A stretch of DNA of 64,000 bases from Staphylococcus arlettae (GTDB lineage: Bacteria; Bacillota; Bacilli; Staphylococcales; Staphylococcaceae), in NCBI RefSeq assembly GCF_002902345.1, contig NZ_PPQB01000010.1, positions 151,185 through 215,184 on the forward strand, given 5' to 3'. Under the pieces are notes generated by a model. That model searched no databases. It had not been told where the DNA came from and saw only the letters and a list, made by a program, of their open reading frames with translations. Numbering within the stretch: position 1 is the stretch's first letter; each line of letters begins with the position of its first letter. A program made the position numbers and the translations under genes. Shown here in pieces: positions 1 to 9,288 of this stretch.

Positions 1-36
1 ATCGATATTATTGAGCGATATAAAGAAATTATTTAA
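1..36 (+). CDS. 3' tail of an upstream gene (partial)
   Basis: An open frame enters at base 1 (IDIIERYKEII) and stops at TAA 34-36. Only 11 residues are visible, so the product cannot be named. The tail could also be chance. The following ~120 bases are AT-rich and hold no gene. Confidence 0.3.
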   Translation: MDIIERYKEII

Positions 37-161
37 AAAAATTAGTGACAATTTCCAGATACAGGTACTTTGTAAATACTGTAAAAAATACATCTACTCT
101 AAAATTATGTTATAAGCTATTGAAATTATTGATAAAGATGATAAAATTTTAAATATACATA

Positions 162-176
162 TGATAATGATTATCA
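162..176 (+). promoter_or_regulatory. Fur box upstream of sstA
   Basis: TGATAATGATTATCA is an exact 7-1-7 inverted repeat, the classical Fur operator core. It lies about 50 bases before the sstA start. From known Fur biology, iron-replete Fur would repress the whole sst transcript from here. Confidence 0.9.
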
Positions 177-227
177 ACATCATTGATTGCAATTATCATT
201 AGATTTTGGGGGAAGAGGTACCATGAT

Positions 228-1196
228 ATGAAATTTTTACTAAATGGTATGAGCTTAGCGATTATGTTGATATTACTAACAATATTGTCATTGTTTGTTG
301 GTGTTAGTAAAGTTTCCATTACTGATATTTTTCATTTAACGCAAGAACAACGTAATATCATCATCTCTAGTAGAATACCTAGGACAGTCAGCATTATCAT
401 CTCAGGAAGTACACTGGCATTATCTGGACTTATTATGCAACAAATGATGCAAAATAAGTTTGTAAGTCCCACAACAGCGGGAACAATGGACTGGGCCAAA
501 TTAGGTATCTTAATCTCACTTATTTGGTTCCCACAAGAAAATATTATGATTAAATTGGCATTTGCAGTGCTTCTAAGTGTAGGAGGTACATTTTTATTTG
601 TTAAATTAGTCCAACTGATTCGCTTTAAAGATGTAATTTTTATTCCGTTATTAGGGATTATGTTAGGTGGAATTGTATCCAGTTTTGCTACATTTATTGC
701 CTTGAAAACGAACACCGTACAGAGCATAGGCAACTGGTTAACAGGCAATTTTGCCATTATTACAAGTGGACGCTATGAAATTTTATACTTAAGTATACCT
801 TTGTTAATACTTACATATATATTTGCTAACCATTTTACTATTGCAGGCATGGGCAAAGATTTTAGCAATAATCTAGGTGTCAATTATGACAGAATTATCA
901 ATCTAGGACTATTCATTTCAGCTACAATTACAGCTTTAGTAGTTGTAACTGTAGGCACATTACCGTTCTTAGGTTTAATCGTACCTAATATTATCTCTAT
1001 CTTTCGTGGTGATCATTTAAAAAATGCTTTACCACACACAGCAATGTTAGGCGCTATATTTGTCATGTTTTCAGATATCATTGGTAGATTAATTGTGTAT
1101 CCTTATGAAATTAATATTGGTTTAACGATAGGGGTCTTTGGCACAATTATCTTTTTAACTCTACTTATGAAAGGAAGACATCATTATGCAAATTAG
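228..1196 (+). CDS. sstA: Iron-siderophore ABC transporter permease SstA
   Basis: Membrane permease of the FecCD family, 322 aa, with about nine hydrophobic segments. It should pair with SstB to form the channel of a ferric-siderophore importer. The ATG at 228 is chosen because a GGAAGAGG ribosome site lies about 10 bases upstream; a TTG at 183 would begin in the operator region. The 3' end overlaps sstB by 11 bases, indicating translational coupling. It is the first gene behind the Fur box. The name follows the staphylococcal sstABCD order (two permeases, ATPase, lipoprotein) and the flanking murB; the substrate is inferred from that family. Confidence 0.88.
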   Translation: MKFLLNGMSLAIMLILLTILSLFVGVSKVSITDIFHLTQEQRNIIISSRIPRTVSIIISGSTLALSGLIMQQMMQNKFVSPTTAGTMDWAKLGILISLIWFPQENIMIKLAFAVLLSVGGTFLFVKLVQLIRFKDVIFIPLLGIMLGGIVSSFATFIALKTNTVQSIGNWLTGNFAIITSGRYEILYLSIPLLILTYIFANHFTIAGMGKDFSNNLGVNYDRIINLGLFISATITALVVVTVGTLPFLGLIVPNIISIFRGDHLKNALPHTAMLGAIFVMFSDIIGRLIVYPYEINIGLTIGVFGTIIFLTLLMKGRHHYAN

Positions 1197-2145
1197 TGCG
1201 AATAAAAAAATAATGATTATGCTTGGTGTGACAGTACTAATTGGTGCATTATATCTAGTTGCAGGCATTGATTTCGAAATATTTCGATATCAATTGTCGA
1301 GTAAATTACGAAAATTAGTTTTAATGTTGATTGTAGGTGCTGCCATTGGCGCGTCAGTCGTAGTCTTTCAAGCAGTGACTACTAATAGATTATTAACACC
1401 ATCAATTATGGGGTTAGATGCAGTTTATCTATTTATCAAAGTATTGCTAGTTTTTGCATTTGGTGTGCAATCTTTCTTAGTGACAAATTTATATGTGAAC
1501 TTCTTTATTACATTAATTGTTATGATTATATTTTCATTATTGCTATTTCAAGGTGTATTTCGAATTGGCAATGTTTCGGTATATTTTATTTTGCTCATTG
1601 GTGTAATATTAGGAACTTTCTTTAGAAGTATTACTAGCTTTTTAGAATTGATTATTAATCCAGAAGACTTTTTAGCAGTCCAAAGTTCAATGTTTGCTAA
1701 CTTTGATGCTTCTAATGAAAAACTAGTAACAGTAAGTGGTATTTTATTAATCATTTTAATTATTATTGTTGTGATGTTGATACCGTATTTAGATGTTTTA
1801 CTGTTAGGTAGATCCCAAGCCATTAATTTAGGTGTTTCTTATGAAACGATGACACGTATCCTTATGATTTTAGTAGCTGTATTAGTATCCGTGTCTACAG
1901 CATTAGTTGGTCCGATAACATTCTTAGGGTTATTAACTGTGAACTTAGCACATGAGATTATGAAAACTTATGAACACAAGTATATTTTACCGGCAACGAT
2001 TTGTTTAAGTTGGATTAGTTTATTTTTAGCACAAGGCATAGTCGAAAATTTATTTGAAGCAACGACGCAAGTGAGTATTATCATTGATTTAGTAGGTGGA
2101 AGTTACTTTATTTACTTACTAATTAAAAGGAGAAATGCAAATTGA
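1186..2145 (+). CDS. sstB: Iron-siderophore ABC transporter permease SstB
   Basis: Second FecCD-type permease, 319 aa, with many hydrophobic helices and a family-typical region (LLGRSQAINLGVSYE) near residue 210. It should heterodimerise with SstA in the membrane. The ATG at 1186 lies inside the end of sstA with AAAGGAAG about 8 bases upstream. The stop TGA (2143-2145) overlaps the TTG start of sstC, so sstA-B-C are translationally chained. Confidence 0.88.
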   Translation: MQISANKKIMIMLGVTVLIGALYLVAGIDFEIFRYQLSSKLRKLVLMLIVGAAIGASVVVFQAVTTNRLLTPSIMGLDAVYLFIKVLLVFAFGVQSFLVTNLYVNFFITLIVMIIFSLLLFQGVFRIGNVSVYFILLIGVILGTFFRSITSFLELIINPEDFLAVQSSMFANFDASNEKLVTVSGILLIILIIIVVMLIPYLDVLLLGRSQAINLGVSYETMTRILMILVAVLVSVSTALVGPITFLGLLTVNLAHEIMKTYEHKYILPATICLSWISLFLAQGIVENLFEATTQVSIIIDLVGGSYFIYLLIKRRNAN

Positions 2146-2936
2146 TTAGTGTACATAACGTTAATAAAACAATTCAAGATAAACAAATACTAAGCGATAT
2201 TTCTGTAGATATACAACCAGGACGTTTAACAACTATGATTGGACCCAATGGGGCAGGGAAAAGTACATTGTTATCGGCAATAACACGTATGATTGAACAT
2301 GATGGTGGCGATATTGCTATTGAAGGTCGTGATATTCATAGTTATAAAAGTAACGATTTAGCAAAAAAACTGTCCATTTTAAAACAAACGAATCATACAG
2401 AATTGAATATAACGGTAGAACAACTTGTTAATTTTGGGCGTTTTCCTTATTCGAAAGGGCATTTAAAACAAGAAGATAAAGATCAAGTAGAATATGCCTT
2501 AGATTTATTGAAATTACAAGATATACGATATCAATCAATAAAAACACTTTCTGGAGGTCAACGTCAACGCGCATATGTTGCTATGACCATTGCACAAGAT
2601 ACAGAATATATTTTATTAGATGAACCATTAAACAATTTAGATATGAATCACTCTGTTCAAATTATGCAGACGTTACGTCGTTTAACACGTGATTTAAATA
2701 AAACGATAGTAGTTGTCATTCATGATATTAACTTTGCTTCATGTTATTCCGACGATATTATTGCCTTAAAAGATGGTGAGTTAGTCAAAGCTGGTACAAA
2801 AGATGAAGTTATTCAAGAAGAAGTGTTAAGCACACTATATGATATGGACTTGAGTATAGAAAATATTAGAGGTCAACGTATTTGTATCTATTTCGATGAA
2901 CTGACAACAGTGAAAGAATATGAAATGGCCTTGTAA
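2142..2936 (+). CDS. sstC: Iron-siderophore ABC transporter ATPase SstC
   Basis: Cytoplasmic ATPase of the importer, 264 aa. Walker A GPNGAGKST is at residues 34-42, the signature LSGGQ at 136-140 and Walker B ILLDEP at 157-162. The start is TTG at 2142, overlapping the sstB stop; AAAGGAGA 8 bases upstream supports it. It would power transport through SstA/SstB. It belongs to the Fur-controlled operon. Confidence 0.9.
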   Translation: MISVHNVNKTIQDKQILSDISVDIQPGRLTTMIGPNGAGKSTLLSAITRMIEHDGGDIAIEGRDIHSYKSNDLAKKLSILKQTNHTELNITVEQLVNFGRFPYSKGHLKQEDKDQVEYALDLLKLQDIRYQSIKTLSGGQRQRAYVAMTIAQDTEYILLDEPLNNLDMNHSVQIMQTLRRLTRDLNKTIVVVIHDINFASCYSDDIIALKDGELVKAGTKDEVIQEEVLSTLYDMDLSIENIRGQRICIYFDELTTVKEYEMAL

Positions 2937-3040
2937 CAGTTTTTAATTCTTTGAAGGGAGTGATGTAACCATTAAAGCAACAAAGTTTTTTTGGTGTATA
3001 AAAGGAAGGAATAATTATTTAATAGGAGGATTTAAGTAAC

Positions 3041-4084
3041 ATGAAAAAAATCGCTTTAGTAATCTTAGTAGGTTTAATGTTTTTATTAGTAGCTTGTAGT
3101 AATTCAGAAGATCAAAAGAGTTCGGACAGTAAGTCTGATGATAAATCATCAGATAAAACAGTAACTGTTAAAAATAGTTATGAAGCAAGTGGTGAAGAAC
3201 GCGATGGTAGTGATGCAGAAAAAGTAAATGATACAGTGAAAGTGCCAGTAAATCCGAAAAATGCTGTAGTCTTTGATTACGGTGCATTAGATACTATGAA
3301 AGAACTAGGACTAAAAGATAAAGTTAAAGCTGTACCAAAAGGTGAAGATGGAGAATCATTACCTGATTTCTTAAGTGATTTTAAAGATAAAAAATATCTT
3401 AATACTGGAAGTTTGAAAGAAGTTAATTTTGATAAAGTTGCAGCAGCAAAACCTGAAGTAGTCTTTATTTCTGGTAGAACAGCTAATCAAAAAATTCTAG
3501 ATGAACTTGAAAAAGCAGCTCCAGATGCAAAAGTAGTTTACATAGGTGCTGATGAAGAAAATTCAGCAAAATCAATGAAGAAAAACACTGAAATCTTAGG
3601 TAAAATATACGAAAAAGAAGATAAAGCCAAAGAATTGAACAAAGAATTCGATGATAAAGTTGCAAGCATTAAAGATAAAACAAAAGAATTCAAAGATCAA
3701 ACAGCAGCATTCTTGTTAGTGAATGAAGGAGAATTATCAACTTTTGGTGCTAATGAACGTTTCGGTTCAATGATCTTTAATACTATGGGCTTTAAACCAG
3801 TCGATGAAAGTATTAAAAATAGTCAACATGGTCAAAACATTACAAATGAATATCTTGTAGAGAAAAACCCTGATATGATTTTTGCCATGGATAGAGGACA
3901 AGCTATTGGTGGTAAATCAACAGCGAAAAAAGCACTAGGTAATGATGTCATTAAAGATGTCGATGCAGTTAAAAATGACAAAGTTTATGAATTAGACCCT
4001 AAATTGTGGTATTTTGCTAGTGGTTCAACAACAACTTCTGTAAAACAAATTGAAGAAGTAGAAAAAGCTATAGATAAAAATTAA
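3041..4084 (+). CDS. sstD: Siderophore-binding lipoprotein SstD
   Basis: Substrate-binding lipoprotein, 347 aa. The lipoprotein signal peptide ends in the lipobox LVAC with Cys19 as lipidation site, followed by a Ser/Asp/Lys-rich linker and a FepB/BtuF-type periplasmic-binding fold. In S. aureus the homologue captures catechol/catecholamine-type ferric siderophores; that substrate is inferred here. AATAGGAGG precedes the ATG. About 100 bases separate it from sstC, and a strong terminator follows, so it closes the operon. Confidence 0.88.
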   Translation: MKKIALVILVGLMFLLVACSNSEDQKSSDSKSDDKSSDKTVTVKNSYEASGEERDGSDAEKVNDTVKVPVNPKNAVVFDYGALDTMKELGLKDKVKAVPKGEDGESLPDFLSDFKDKKYLNTGSLKEVNFDKVAAAKPEVVFISGRTANQKILDELEKAAPDAKVVYIGADEENSAKSMKKNTEILGKIYEKEDKAKELNKEFDDKVASIKDKTKEFKDQTAAFLLVNEGELSTFGANERFGSMIFNTMGFKPVDESIKNSQHGQNITNEYLVEKNPDMIFAMDRGQAIGGKSTAKKALGNDVIKDVDAVKNDKVYELDPKLWYFASGSTTTSVKQIEEVEKAIDKN

Positions 4085-4124
4085 TTACTCTACCGTGGGG
4101 GTTCAATAATTAATGATTAAACTA

Positions 4125-4173
4125 AACCGAATGACTTATGGCGTTGAAACGTTCATAAGGCATTCGGTTTTTT
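4125..4173 (+). terminator. Terminator of the sst operon
   Basis: AACCGAATG (4125-4133) pairs with CATTCGGTT (4161-4169), the helix extends inward through CTTATG/CATAAG, and a T-run follows. Confidence 0.85.
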
Positions 4174-4383
4174 AATTTCGATTGAAGGTAAAGTGCCATT
4201 GACTGATAGAACTAAAAGTGGAAAAGTGAATAAGCCGTTGTTTAATAGAGACTAAATGAATTTTATAGTTATGGTTCAATATTATAAACGTTCATTCATA
4301 TACTACTCCCAGTTGGCTAGCACGTGACTAAAATGTTATCAATGATTCAAATAAACTACAAAGGTCTATATAAACAAAGAAAA

Positions 4384-4425
4384 CGTCAATTTCTATTTGA
4401 ATAAAATAGAAATTGACGCTTTTAT
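4384..4425. terminator. Bidirectional terminator after the CHY gene
   Basis: A perfect 15-bp stem: 4384-4398 pairs with 4404-4418 around a 5-base loop, with T-rich sequence on the right and A-rich on the left. It ends the leftward murB/CHY transcript and backs up the sst terminator. The ~200 bases between the two hairpins show no gene. Confidence 0.8.
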
Positions 4426-4463
4426 TTAACTAAAGTTATTTATATCTCAATTCGTTAAATTAA

Positions 4464-4778
4464 TTAAACTGAAAAATAGTGATGATAATGAAATTTACAT
4501 CTATTATTAAAATGTGCATCACAAGAAGGACAAGTTTCGGTCATCATATATTCGTTAATAGTCAACTCGTGGTGACAGACACCACAAAGTATAGCCCGCT
4601 CATTAAACTGATCTGTTGACCATCGTTGAATATTATGAGATTCATGTTCATTGTGACATTTGAAGCACGGATAGTATTTATTGCAACATTTAAACTTGAT
4701 GGCAATAATGTCTAATGGTGTTTGGTAATGCGTACAACGTGATTCGTCGTCAACGAGTGAACCGTATAGTTTAGTCAT
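4464..4778 (-). CDS. CHY-type zinc-finger protein
   Basis: A 104-aa protein full of Cys/His pairs: CTHY, CCNKYYPCFKCHNEHE, CGVCHHEL, CPSC. The order matches the CHY zinc-finger family (Hot13-like in eukaryotes), predicted to bind several zinc ions. Bacterial members have no established role. It starts 11 bases after the murB stop with an AGGAG site in between, so it is probably co-transcribed with murB. Confidence 0.8.
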   Translation of the reverse strand: MTKLYGSLVDDESRCTHYQTPLDIIAIKFKCCNKYYPCFKCHNEHESHNIQRWSTDQFNERAILCGVCHHELTINEYMMTETCPSCDAHFNNRCKFHYHHYFSV

Positions 4779-4789
4779 ATTAAATACTC

Positions 4790-5713
4790 CTATTGTTTTG
4801 AAGGATACTCTCCGATAATGCGAACTTCAGGATGTAAATCAATTTCAAATTTGTCTTTTACTACTTGTTGGACATAGTGTATTAGATCTTCATAATCTGT
4901 TGCTGTTCCGTTATCAACATTTACCATAAAACCAGCATGCTTTGTAGAGACTTCTACACCGCCAATACGATGGCCTTGTAACTCACTATCTTGGATTAAT
5001 TTACCAGCAAAGTGACCTGGTGGTCTTTGGAAAACACTACCACAAGAAGGGTACTCTAAAGGTTGCTTAGTTTCACGACGTTCTGTTAAATCATCCATTT
5101 TAGTTTGGATTTCGTGCTGATTACCAGGCGTTAATGAAAATGAAGCTTCGAGAACTACTAAATGTTGTTTCTGAACAATACTATTTCGGTAATCTAATTC
5201 TAATTCTTGGTTAGTTAATTGGATTAAGTCACCTTGTTCGTTAACACATAGGGCATAGTCGATACAATCTTTGACTTCGCCACCATAAGCGCCAGCGTTC
5301 ATAAAAACAGCGCCACCAATTGAGCCGGGAATGCCACAAGCAAATTCTAAGCCAGTCAACGCATAATCTCTAGCTTTACGTGAGACATCGATGATTGCAG
5401 CACCGCTACCAGTAATAATGACGTTGTCGGAAACTTCAATATGATCGAGTGATAATAAACTAATGACGATACCTCTAATACCACCTTCACGGATAATTAT
5501 ATTAGAGCCATTGCCTAAATAAGTAATCGGAATTTCATGGTGATTGGCAAATTTTACAATAGCTTGAACGTGTTCATATTTTGTCGGTGATAGATAATAG
5601 TCAGCTTGTCCGCCAGTTTCAGTGTAAGTATAACGTTTAAGAGGTTCATCCACTTTGATAATATTTGATGGAACAATTGCTTCTAACGCTTTTAAGATGT
5701 CTTCTTTATGCAA
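4790..5713 (-). CDS. murB: UDP-N-acetylenolpyruvoylglucosamine reductase MurB
   Basis: Cytoplasmic FAD enzyme that reduces UDP-GlcNAc-enolpyruvate to UDP-MurNAc in peptidoglycan synthesis. FAD-binding motifs ([32 protein letters not shown]) and the C-terminal [13 protein letters not shown] with the catalytic Ser are present. I place the start at TTG 5713 (307 aa, as in S. aureus): GAAAGGATG lies before it, while the ATG at 5743 has no ribosome site and would add ten residues absent from relatives. Downstream CHY gene shares the transcript. Confidence 0.93.
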   Translation of the reverse strand: MHKEDILKALEAIVPSNIIKVDEPLKRYTYTETGGQADYYLSPTKYEHVQAIVKFANHHEIPITYLGNGSNIIIREGGIRGIVISLLSLDHIEVSDNVIITGSGAAIIDVSRKARDYALTGLEFACGIPGSIGGAVFMNAGAYGGEVKDCIDYALCVNEQGDLIQLTNQELELDYRNSIVQKQHLVVLEASFSLTPGNQHEIQTKMDDLTERRETKQPLEYPSCGSVFQRPPGHFAGKLIQDSELQGHRIGGVEVSTKHAGFMVNVDNGTATDYEDLIHYVQQVVKDKFEIDLHPEVRIIGEYPSKQ

Positions 5714-5842
5714 GTGTAGTACATCCTTTCTTCTTGAATTCATTTTTTATTATATCAAGTATTTCCATAATTTGCTAAATAGTCTAATACAAATATACAA
5801 TGATTTATAATAGCGCATAGCATTGTATTAGTATAGGTATAT

Positions 5843-6358
5843 TTATAATTGTTGATATAAGTGTGCAAATATTTGTTGTTTACCATTTTCATAATCTCGA
5901 ATGGTATGAGTTGTTTGAGTTAATTCTAATTTCTGTTGCTCAAACTGTTGGATAATATATTGATTATGTTCGAGTGCATCATCCATAGCTAAGTATTGAT
6001 TGTATAGGTCGCTATCTCTTTGGATAATGTGTAGTCTAGTCTGTTGTTTTAAATCAATTAAATTATTGAATTGGGCCATGACTACTTTTTTCTTATAATG
6101 ATGATGAAGGCGATAAAAATTTTCATAATTTAAACGTTTTTCATCTAAAGCAGTAATATCATGCAAATTATTAACACCTACGAGAATATCTAATATTGGT
6201 TCTGTTTGATAGTTGAAATGACGTGTACCACCAATGTGATAAGTCGTTTTTACTGGGGTGTCTAATAGTTGTTTCAGTGTACGTGCAATATGATTATAAC
6301 ATTGGTGATAAGTTGCTTCACTATCGGAAATAATAAAGGGTTGGACTGTACTGTACAT
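5843..6358 (-). CDS. GrpB-like nucleotidyltransferase-fold protein
   Basis: A 171-aa protein with the GrpB-family core HIGGTRHFNYQTEPILDILV at about residues 42-61, equivalent to the HIGSTS...PIIDILV signature of the nucleotidyltransferase-like superfamily. The usual HIGST is altered to HIGGT. Substrates of the family are unknown. AAGGAG lies 12 bases before the ATG, a rather long spacing. It is transcribed alone and divergently from the EMYY lipoprotein gene. Confidence 0.7.
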   Translation of the reverse strand: MYSTVQPFIISDSEATYHQCYNHIARTLKQLLDTPVKTTYHIGGTRHFNYQTEPILDILVGVNNLHDITALDEKRLNYENFYRLHHHYKKKVVMAQFNNLIDLKQQTRLHIIQRDSDLYNQYLAMDDALEHNQYIIQQFEQQKLELTQTTHTIRDYENGKQQIFAHLYQQL

Positions 6359-6422
6359 ACTACATCTATGCTCCTTAAAATAATTGTGATTTAAAAAGTC
6401 TGAATTAATATATCATATATCA

Positions 6423-6451
6423 TTTTCAATATAAATATCTTTATGTATAAT
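6423..6451 (+). promoter_or_regulatory. Candidate sigma-A promoter of the lipoprotein gene
   Basis: TTTTCA (6423-6428) and a perfect TATAAT (6446-6451) are separated by 17 bases, 24 bases before the lipoprotein ATG. The -35 is weak; the -10 is strong. Confidence 0.5.
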
Positions 6452-6474
6452 ACGTTATGATAAGGAGTGCAGAA

Positions 6475-7356
6475 ATGAAAAAAATATTATATCTTGTATT
6501 ATTATGCTGCATTGTTTTTTCCTTAGCGGCATGTGGCAATAAAGAAGATTCAAGCATTAAAGATTTTGAATCAACCTTAAAGCTATCACAAAATAAAGGC
6601 CATGCATTAAAAACAACGGTTGATGAACTGAACATTGAACAATTAGATGAGTTAAGTAATAAAGAAACAACTGATAAAAATAAACGTGAAATTAATCAAC
6701 TACAAAATGATATTAATAATAAACTTGTGCCGAAAATGACTGCTTATGAAGATTCTATTAAAAATATCAAAGCTTCATCTGAACAGGCAAAATCATTAAA
6801 AAAATCATATCGTAAAACGGTTGAACAACAAATAAATGCGTTAAAAGAGTTACAAACTTTTGTTAGTCTATGTAATCAATCTATTAAAGCAAATGAAGAT
6901 ATTTTAGATTATACAAGGTTATTTGAAAAAAATCGTTCTAAAGTAGAAAAAAATATGGATAATGCCTCCGCTGCTGGAAGTACTACTGAGGTACATATTC
7001 TCACTAAAAAATTGGAATCAAATAGTCGTGAGCTGAAAGCAACAGCTCAAAAAAATGTTGATACAAATAATGATAAAGAAGCTAAAGCACAAATTGAAAA
7101 TGACATTATGCCTTTGATAGAAAGTCAAATTAAAGATTTAAATCAAACAACAATTAGCGATAGTAATGTGAATGCAGCACGTAAAAATACTATAGAAATG
7201 TATTATAGTTTGCAAAATTATTATGAAACACGAAAAGAAACGATTACTATAGGTGAGAAACTCGATAAAATTGACTATAACAAATTACCTAAAAATGGGA
7301 AGGATTTAGAACAATACGAAAAACCATTTGAGCAAGAGCTTAAAGAAGTTGAGTAG
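6475..7356 (+). CDS. EMYY-motif lipoprotein
   Basis: Predicted surface lipoprotein, 293 aa. Signal peptide with lipobox LAAC and Cys20, then a mostly helical, Lys/Glu/Asn-rich mature part. The motif EMYY sits near residue 240 and matches the staphylococcal family named after it; function is unknown. The ATG at 6475 is used because AAGGAG lies just upstream, whereas the ATG at 6457 precedes that site. It is monocistronic. Confidence 0.75.
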   Translation: MKKILYLVLLCCIVFSLAACGNKEDSSIKDFESTLKLSQNKGHALKTTVDELNIEQLDELSNKETTDKNKREINQLQNDINNKLVPKMTAYEDSIKNIKASSEQAKSLKKSYRKTVEQQINALKELQTFVSLCNQSIKANEDILDYTRLFEKNRSKVEKNMDNASAAGSTTEVHILTKKLESNSRELKATAQKNVDTNNDKEAKAQIENDIMPLIESQIKDLNQTTISDSNVNAARKNTIEMYYSLQNYYETRKETITIGEKLDKIDYNKLPKNGKDLEQYEKPFEQELKEVE

Positions 7357-7471
7357 GGTGCAATTAAATAATTCCCCAAGATTAATAAAACGATTTTCGA
7401 ATAAGTGGTTAACAATAAAAAGTTATTTGTGTATAATGGGAACCATTGATAAGAATATTATCGAGTCGCTT

Positions 7472-7495
7472 ACACCTAGAAATTAACTAGGGTGT
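7472..7495 (+). other. Hairpin in the ytxJ leader
   Basis: ACACCTAG (7472-7479) pairs with CTAGGGTGT (7487-7495) with one bulged G. A TATAAT-like element lies at about 7433. It falls in the likely 5' leader of ytxJ and has no T-run. Confidence 0.4.
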
Positions 7496-7523
7496 GTGTT
7501 AAATACTTTTAGAGGTGAATAGA

Positions 7524-7844
7524 ATGGCTATAAAGCTGAGTTCGATTGACCAGTTTGAACAAGTTTTAAATGAAAATAAATATGTATTTGTATTTAAACA
7601 TAGTGAAACATGTCCAATTTCGGCAAATGCATATGATCAATTCAACAAATTTTTATATGAGAGGGACATGGATGGTTATTATTTAGTAGTTCAACAAGAA
7701 CGCAAACTATCCGATTATATTGAAGACAAAACTAATATAAAACATGAATCACCACAAGCATTTTATTTTGTGGACGGTAAAGCAATATGGAATGCAAGTC
7801 ATAATGATATTAATGTTTCATCATTAGCGACAGCAGAAGAATAA
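7524..7844 (+). CDS. ytxJ: Bacillithiol-linked monothiol protein YtxJ
   Basis: A 106-aa thioredoxin-fold protein with FKHSETCPIS, in which one Cys remains of the usual CxxC. This is the YtxJ/BrxC-type monothiol bacilliredoxin family, proposed to remove bacillithiol from oxidised cytosolic proteins. AGAGGTG (7511-7517) fits the ATG at 7524 better than the overlapping GTG at 7515. It stands alone between a leader hairpin and a strong terminator. Confidence 0.82.
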   Translation: MAIKLSSIDQFEQVLNENKYVFVFKHSETCPISANAYDQFNKFLYERDMDGYYLVVQQERKLSDYIEDKTNIKHESPQAFYFVDGKAIWNASHNDINVSSLATAEE

Positions 7845-7860
7845 CAATTAAATAGATAAC

Positions 7861-7912
7861 AGGGCGCTGGTTATGTACACAAAAAGATTTGTCGATAACA
7901 AGCGCCCTTTTA
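7861..7912 (+). terminator. Terminator after ytxJ
   Basis: AGGGCGCT (7861-7868) pairs with AGCGCCCT (7901-7908), followed by TTTT; TTAT/ATAA extends the stem inward. The ~190 bases after it up to the glycerate kinase gene show no feature I can name. Confidence 0.85.
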
Positions 7913-8103
7913 ATGTGAAATATTTCTGTAAGGCATGTATAATGTAACAATGAATGTTAATGTAGAATGCTACATAAAATCTAAACGCTTAAATATTGCG
8001 ATACATGTATGATTGTGGAATGTAAGATGTTTTGGGAATGTTTGAAGGTAATAATAATCATACTGCATATTTAAATGAGTATTAATTTATGAGGTGACAA
8101 GAA

Positions 8104-9219
8104 ATGAAAGTATTAGTTGCTATGGATGAATTTAATGGAATAATCTCTAGTTATCAAGCTAATAGATATGTTGAAGAAGCTGTCGCAAGTAAAATACAAT
8201 CCGCAGACATAGTTCAAGTGCCGTTATTTAATGGTCGCCATGAGTTGATGGATTCGGTATTTTTATGGCAGTCAGGTACTAAATATAAAGTGATGGCACA
8301 TGATGCGGTAATGAATCCAGTTGAAGCAATATATGGTATTACAGAAAGTAATATGACCGTCATCGAAGGAAATTTGTTTTTAAAAGGTGAAGGTGATATC
8401 ACGCATTGCTCAAGTTATGGTTTGGGAGAAGTAATGTACGATGCATTAGAAAATCAAGCAAAACATCTAGTCATATCATTAGGTGGTATTGATAGTTTCG
8501 ACGGCGGTGCAGGTATGCTACAAGCTTTAGGAGCTAAGTTTTATGATGATGAAGGTGAAGAAGTTGATACAAGACAAGGAAGTCGTGTATTAAAATTTAT
8601 ACGAACTGTTGATTTTAAAGGCTTGCATCCGCGTTTACAAGAAGTGCGATTACAATTGATGTCAGATTTTGATAGTAAACTTTATGGTAAGCATAGTGAA
8701 ATTATGCAAATTTATAAAAATAAACAAGTGACATATACAGAAGCGGTGGAGATTGATAACCTCATTTGGTATTTTAGTGAAATTGTGAAAAATGAAGTTC
8801 AACAATCTTTAGGACTCATTGAACGTGGAGGTGCTGGGGGTGGCATAGCCGCAGTCCTACATCAATTATATCAAGCAGAAATTTTAACTAGTCATGAACT
8901 TGTCGATCAAATAACCCATTTGGAATCATTAATTCAACAAGCAGATTTAATCATCTTTGGTGAAGGGGTAAATGAAGAGGATCAAATTTTAGAAACAACT
9001 ACGATACGTATAGCTGAATTAAGCACAAAATATGATAAACCAGCAATTGCTATTTGTGCTACAAGTGATAAATTTGACCAATTTGAATCCTTAGGTGTTA
9101 CCGCTATGTTTAACACATTTATTGAAATGCCAGAAAGCTTTACTGACTTTAAAATGGGCATTCAAATTAGACATTATACTGTCCAAGCGCTTAAACTATT
9201 ACAGCGAGCATTTGATTAA
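8104..9219 (+). CDS. glxK: Glycerate kinase (GlxK/GarK family)
   Basis: A 371-aa member of the glycerate kinase type 1 family: family motifs ISLGGIDSFDGGAGMLQALG near residue 125 and a glycine-rich ERGGAGGG near residue 240. It phosphorylates D-glycerate to a phosphoglycerate feeding lower glycolysis. The N-terminus (MKVLVAMDEFNG) resembles the canonical KIVIAPDSFKGS but diverges, as in other staphylococcal copies. GAGGTGACAAGAA precedes the ATG. Monocistronic. Confidence 0.82.
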   Translation: MKVLVAMDEFNGIISSYQANRYVEEAVASKIQSADIVQVPLFNGRHELMDSVFLWQSGTKYKVMAHDAVMNPVEAIYGITESNMTVIEGNLFLKGEGDITHCSSYGLGEVMYDALENQAKHLVISLGGIDSFDGGAGMLQALGAKFYDDEGEEVDTRQGSRVLKFIRTVDFKGLHPRLQEVRLQLMSDFDSKLYGKHSEIMQIYKNKQVTYTEAVEIDNLIWYFSEIVKNEVQQSLGLIERGGAGGGIAAVLHQLYQAEILTSHELVDQITHLESLIQQADLIIFGEGVNEEDQILETTTIRIAELSTKYDKPAIAICATSDKFDQFESLGVTAMFNTFIEMPESFTDFKMGIQIRHYTVQALKLLQRAFD

Positions 9220-9232
9220 ATTTATATAAAGC

Positions 9233-9280
9233 AATCGCCAATGTCAGTGTTCTAAGAACCTCGGCATTGGCGATTTTTAT
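9233..9280. terminator. Convergent terminator glxK/pepT
   Basis: AATCGCCAATG (9233-9243) pairs with CATTGGCGATT (9265-9275), then TTTT. It lies between convergent genes and probably serves both. Confidence 0.85.
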
Positions 9281-9288
9281 GTTAGTTA

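Noticed and set aside
332-757. 141-aa minus-strand frame inside sstA
   Set aside because: Antisense shadow of a conserved permease gene.
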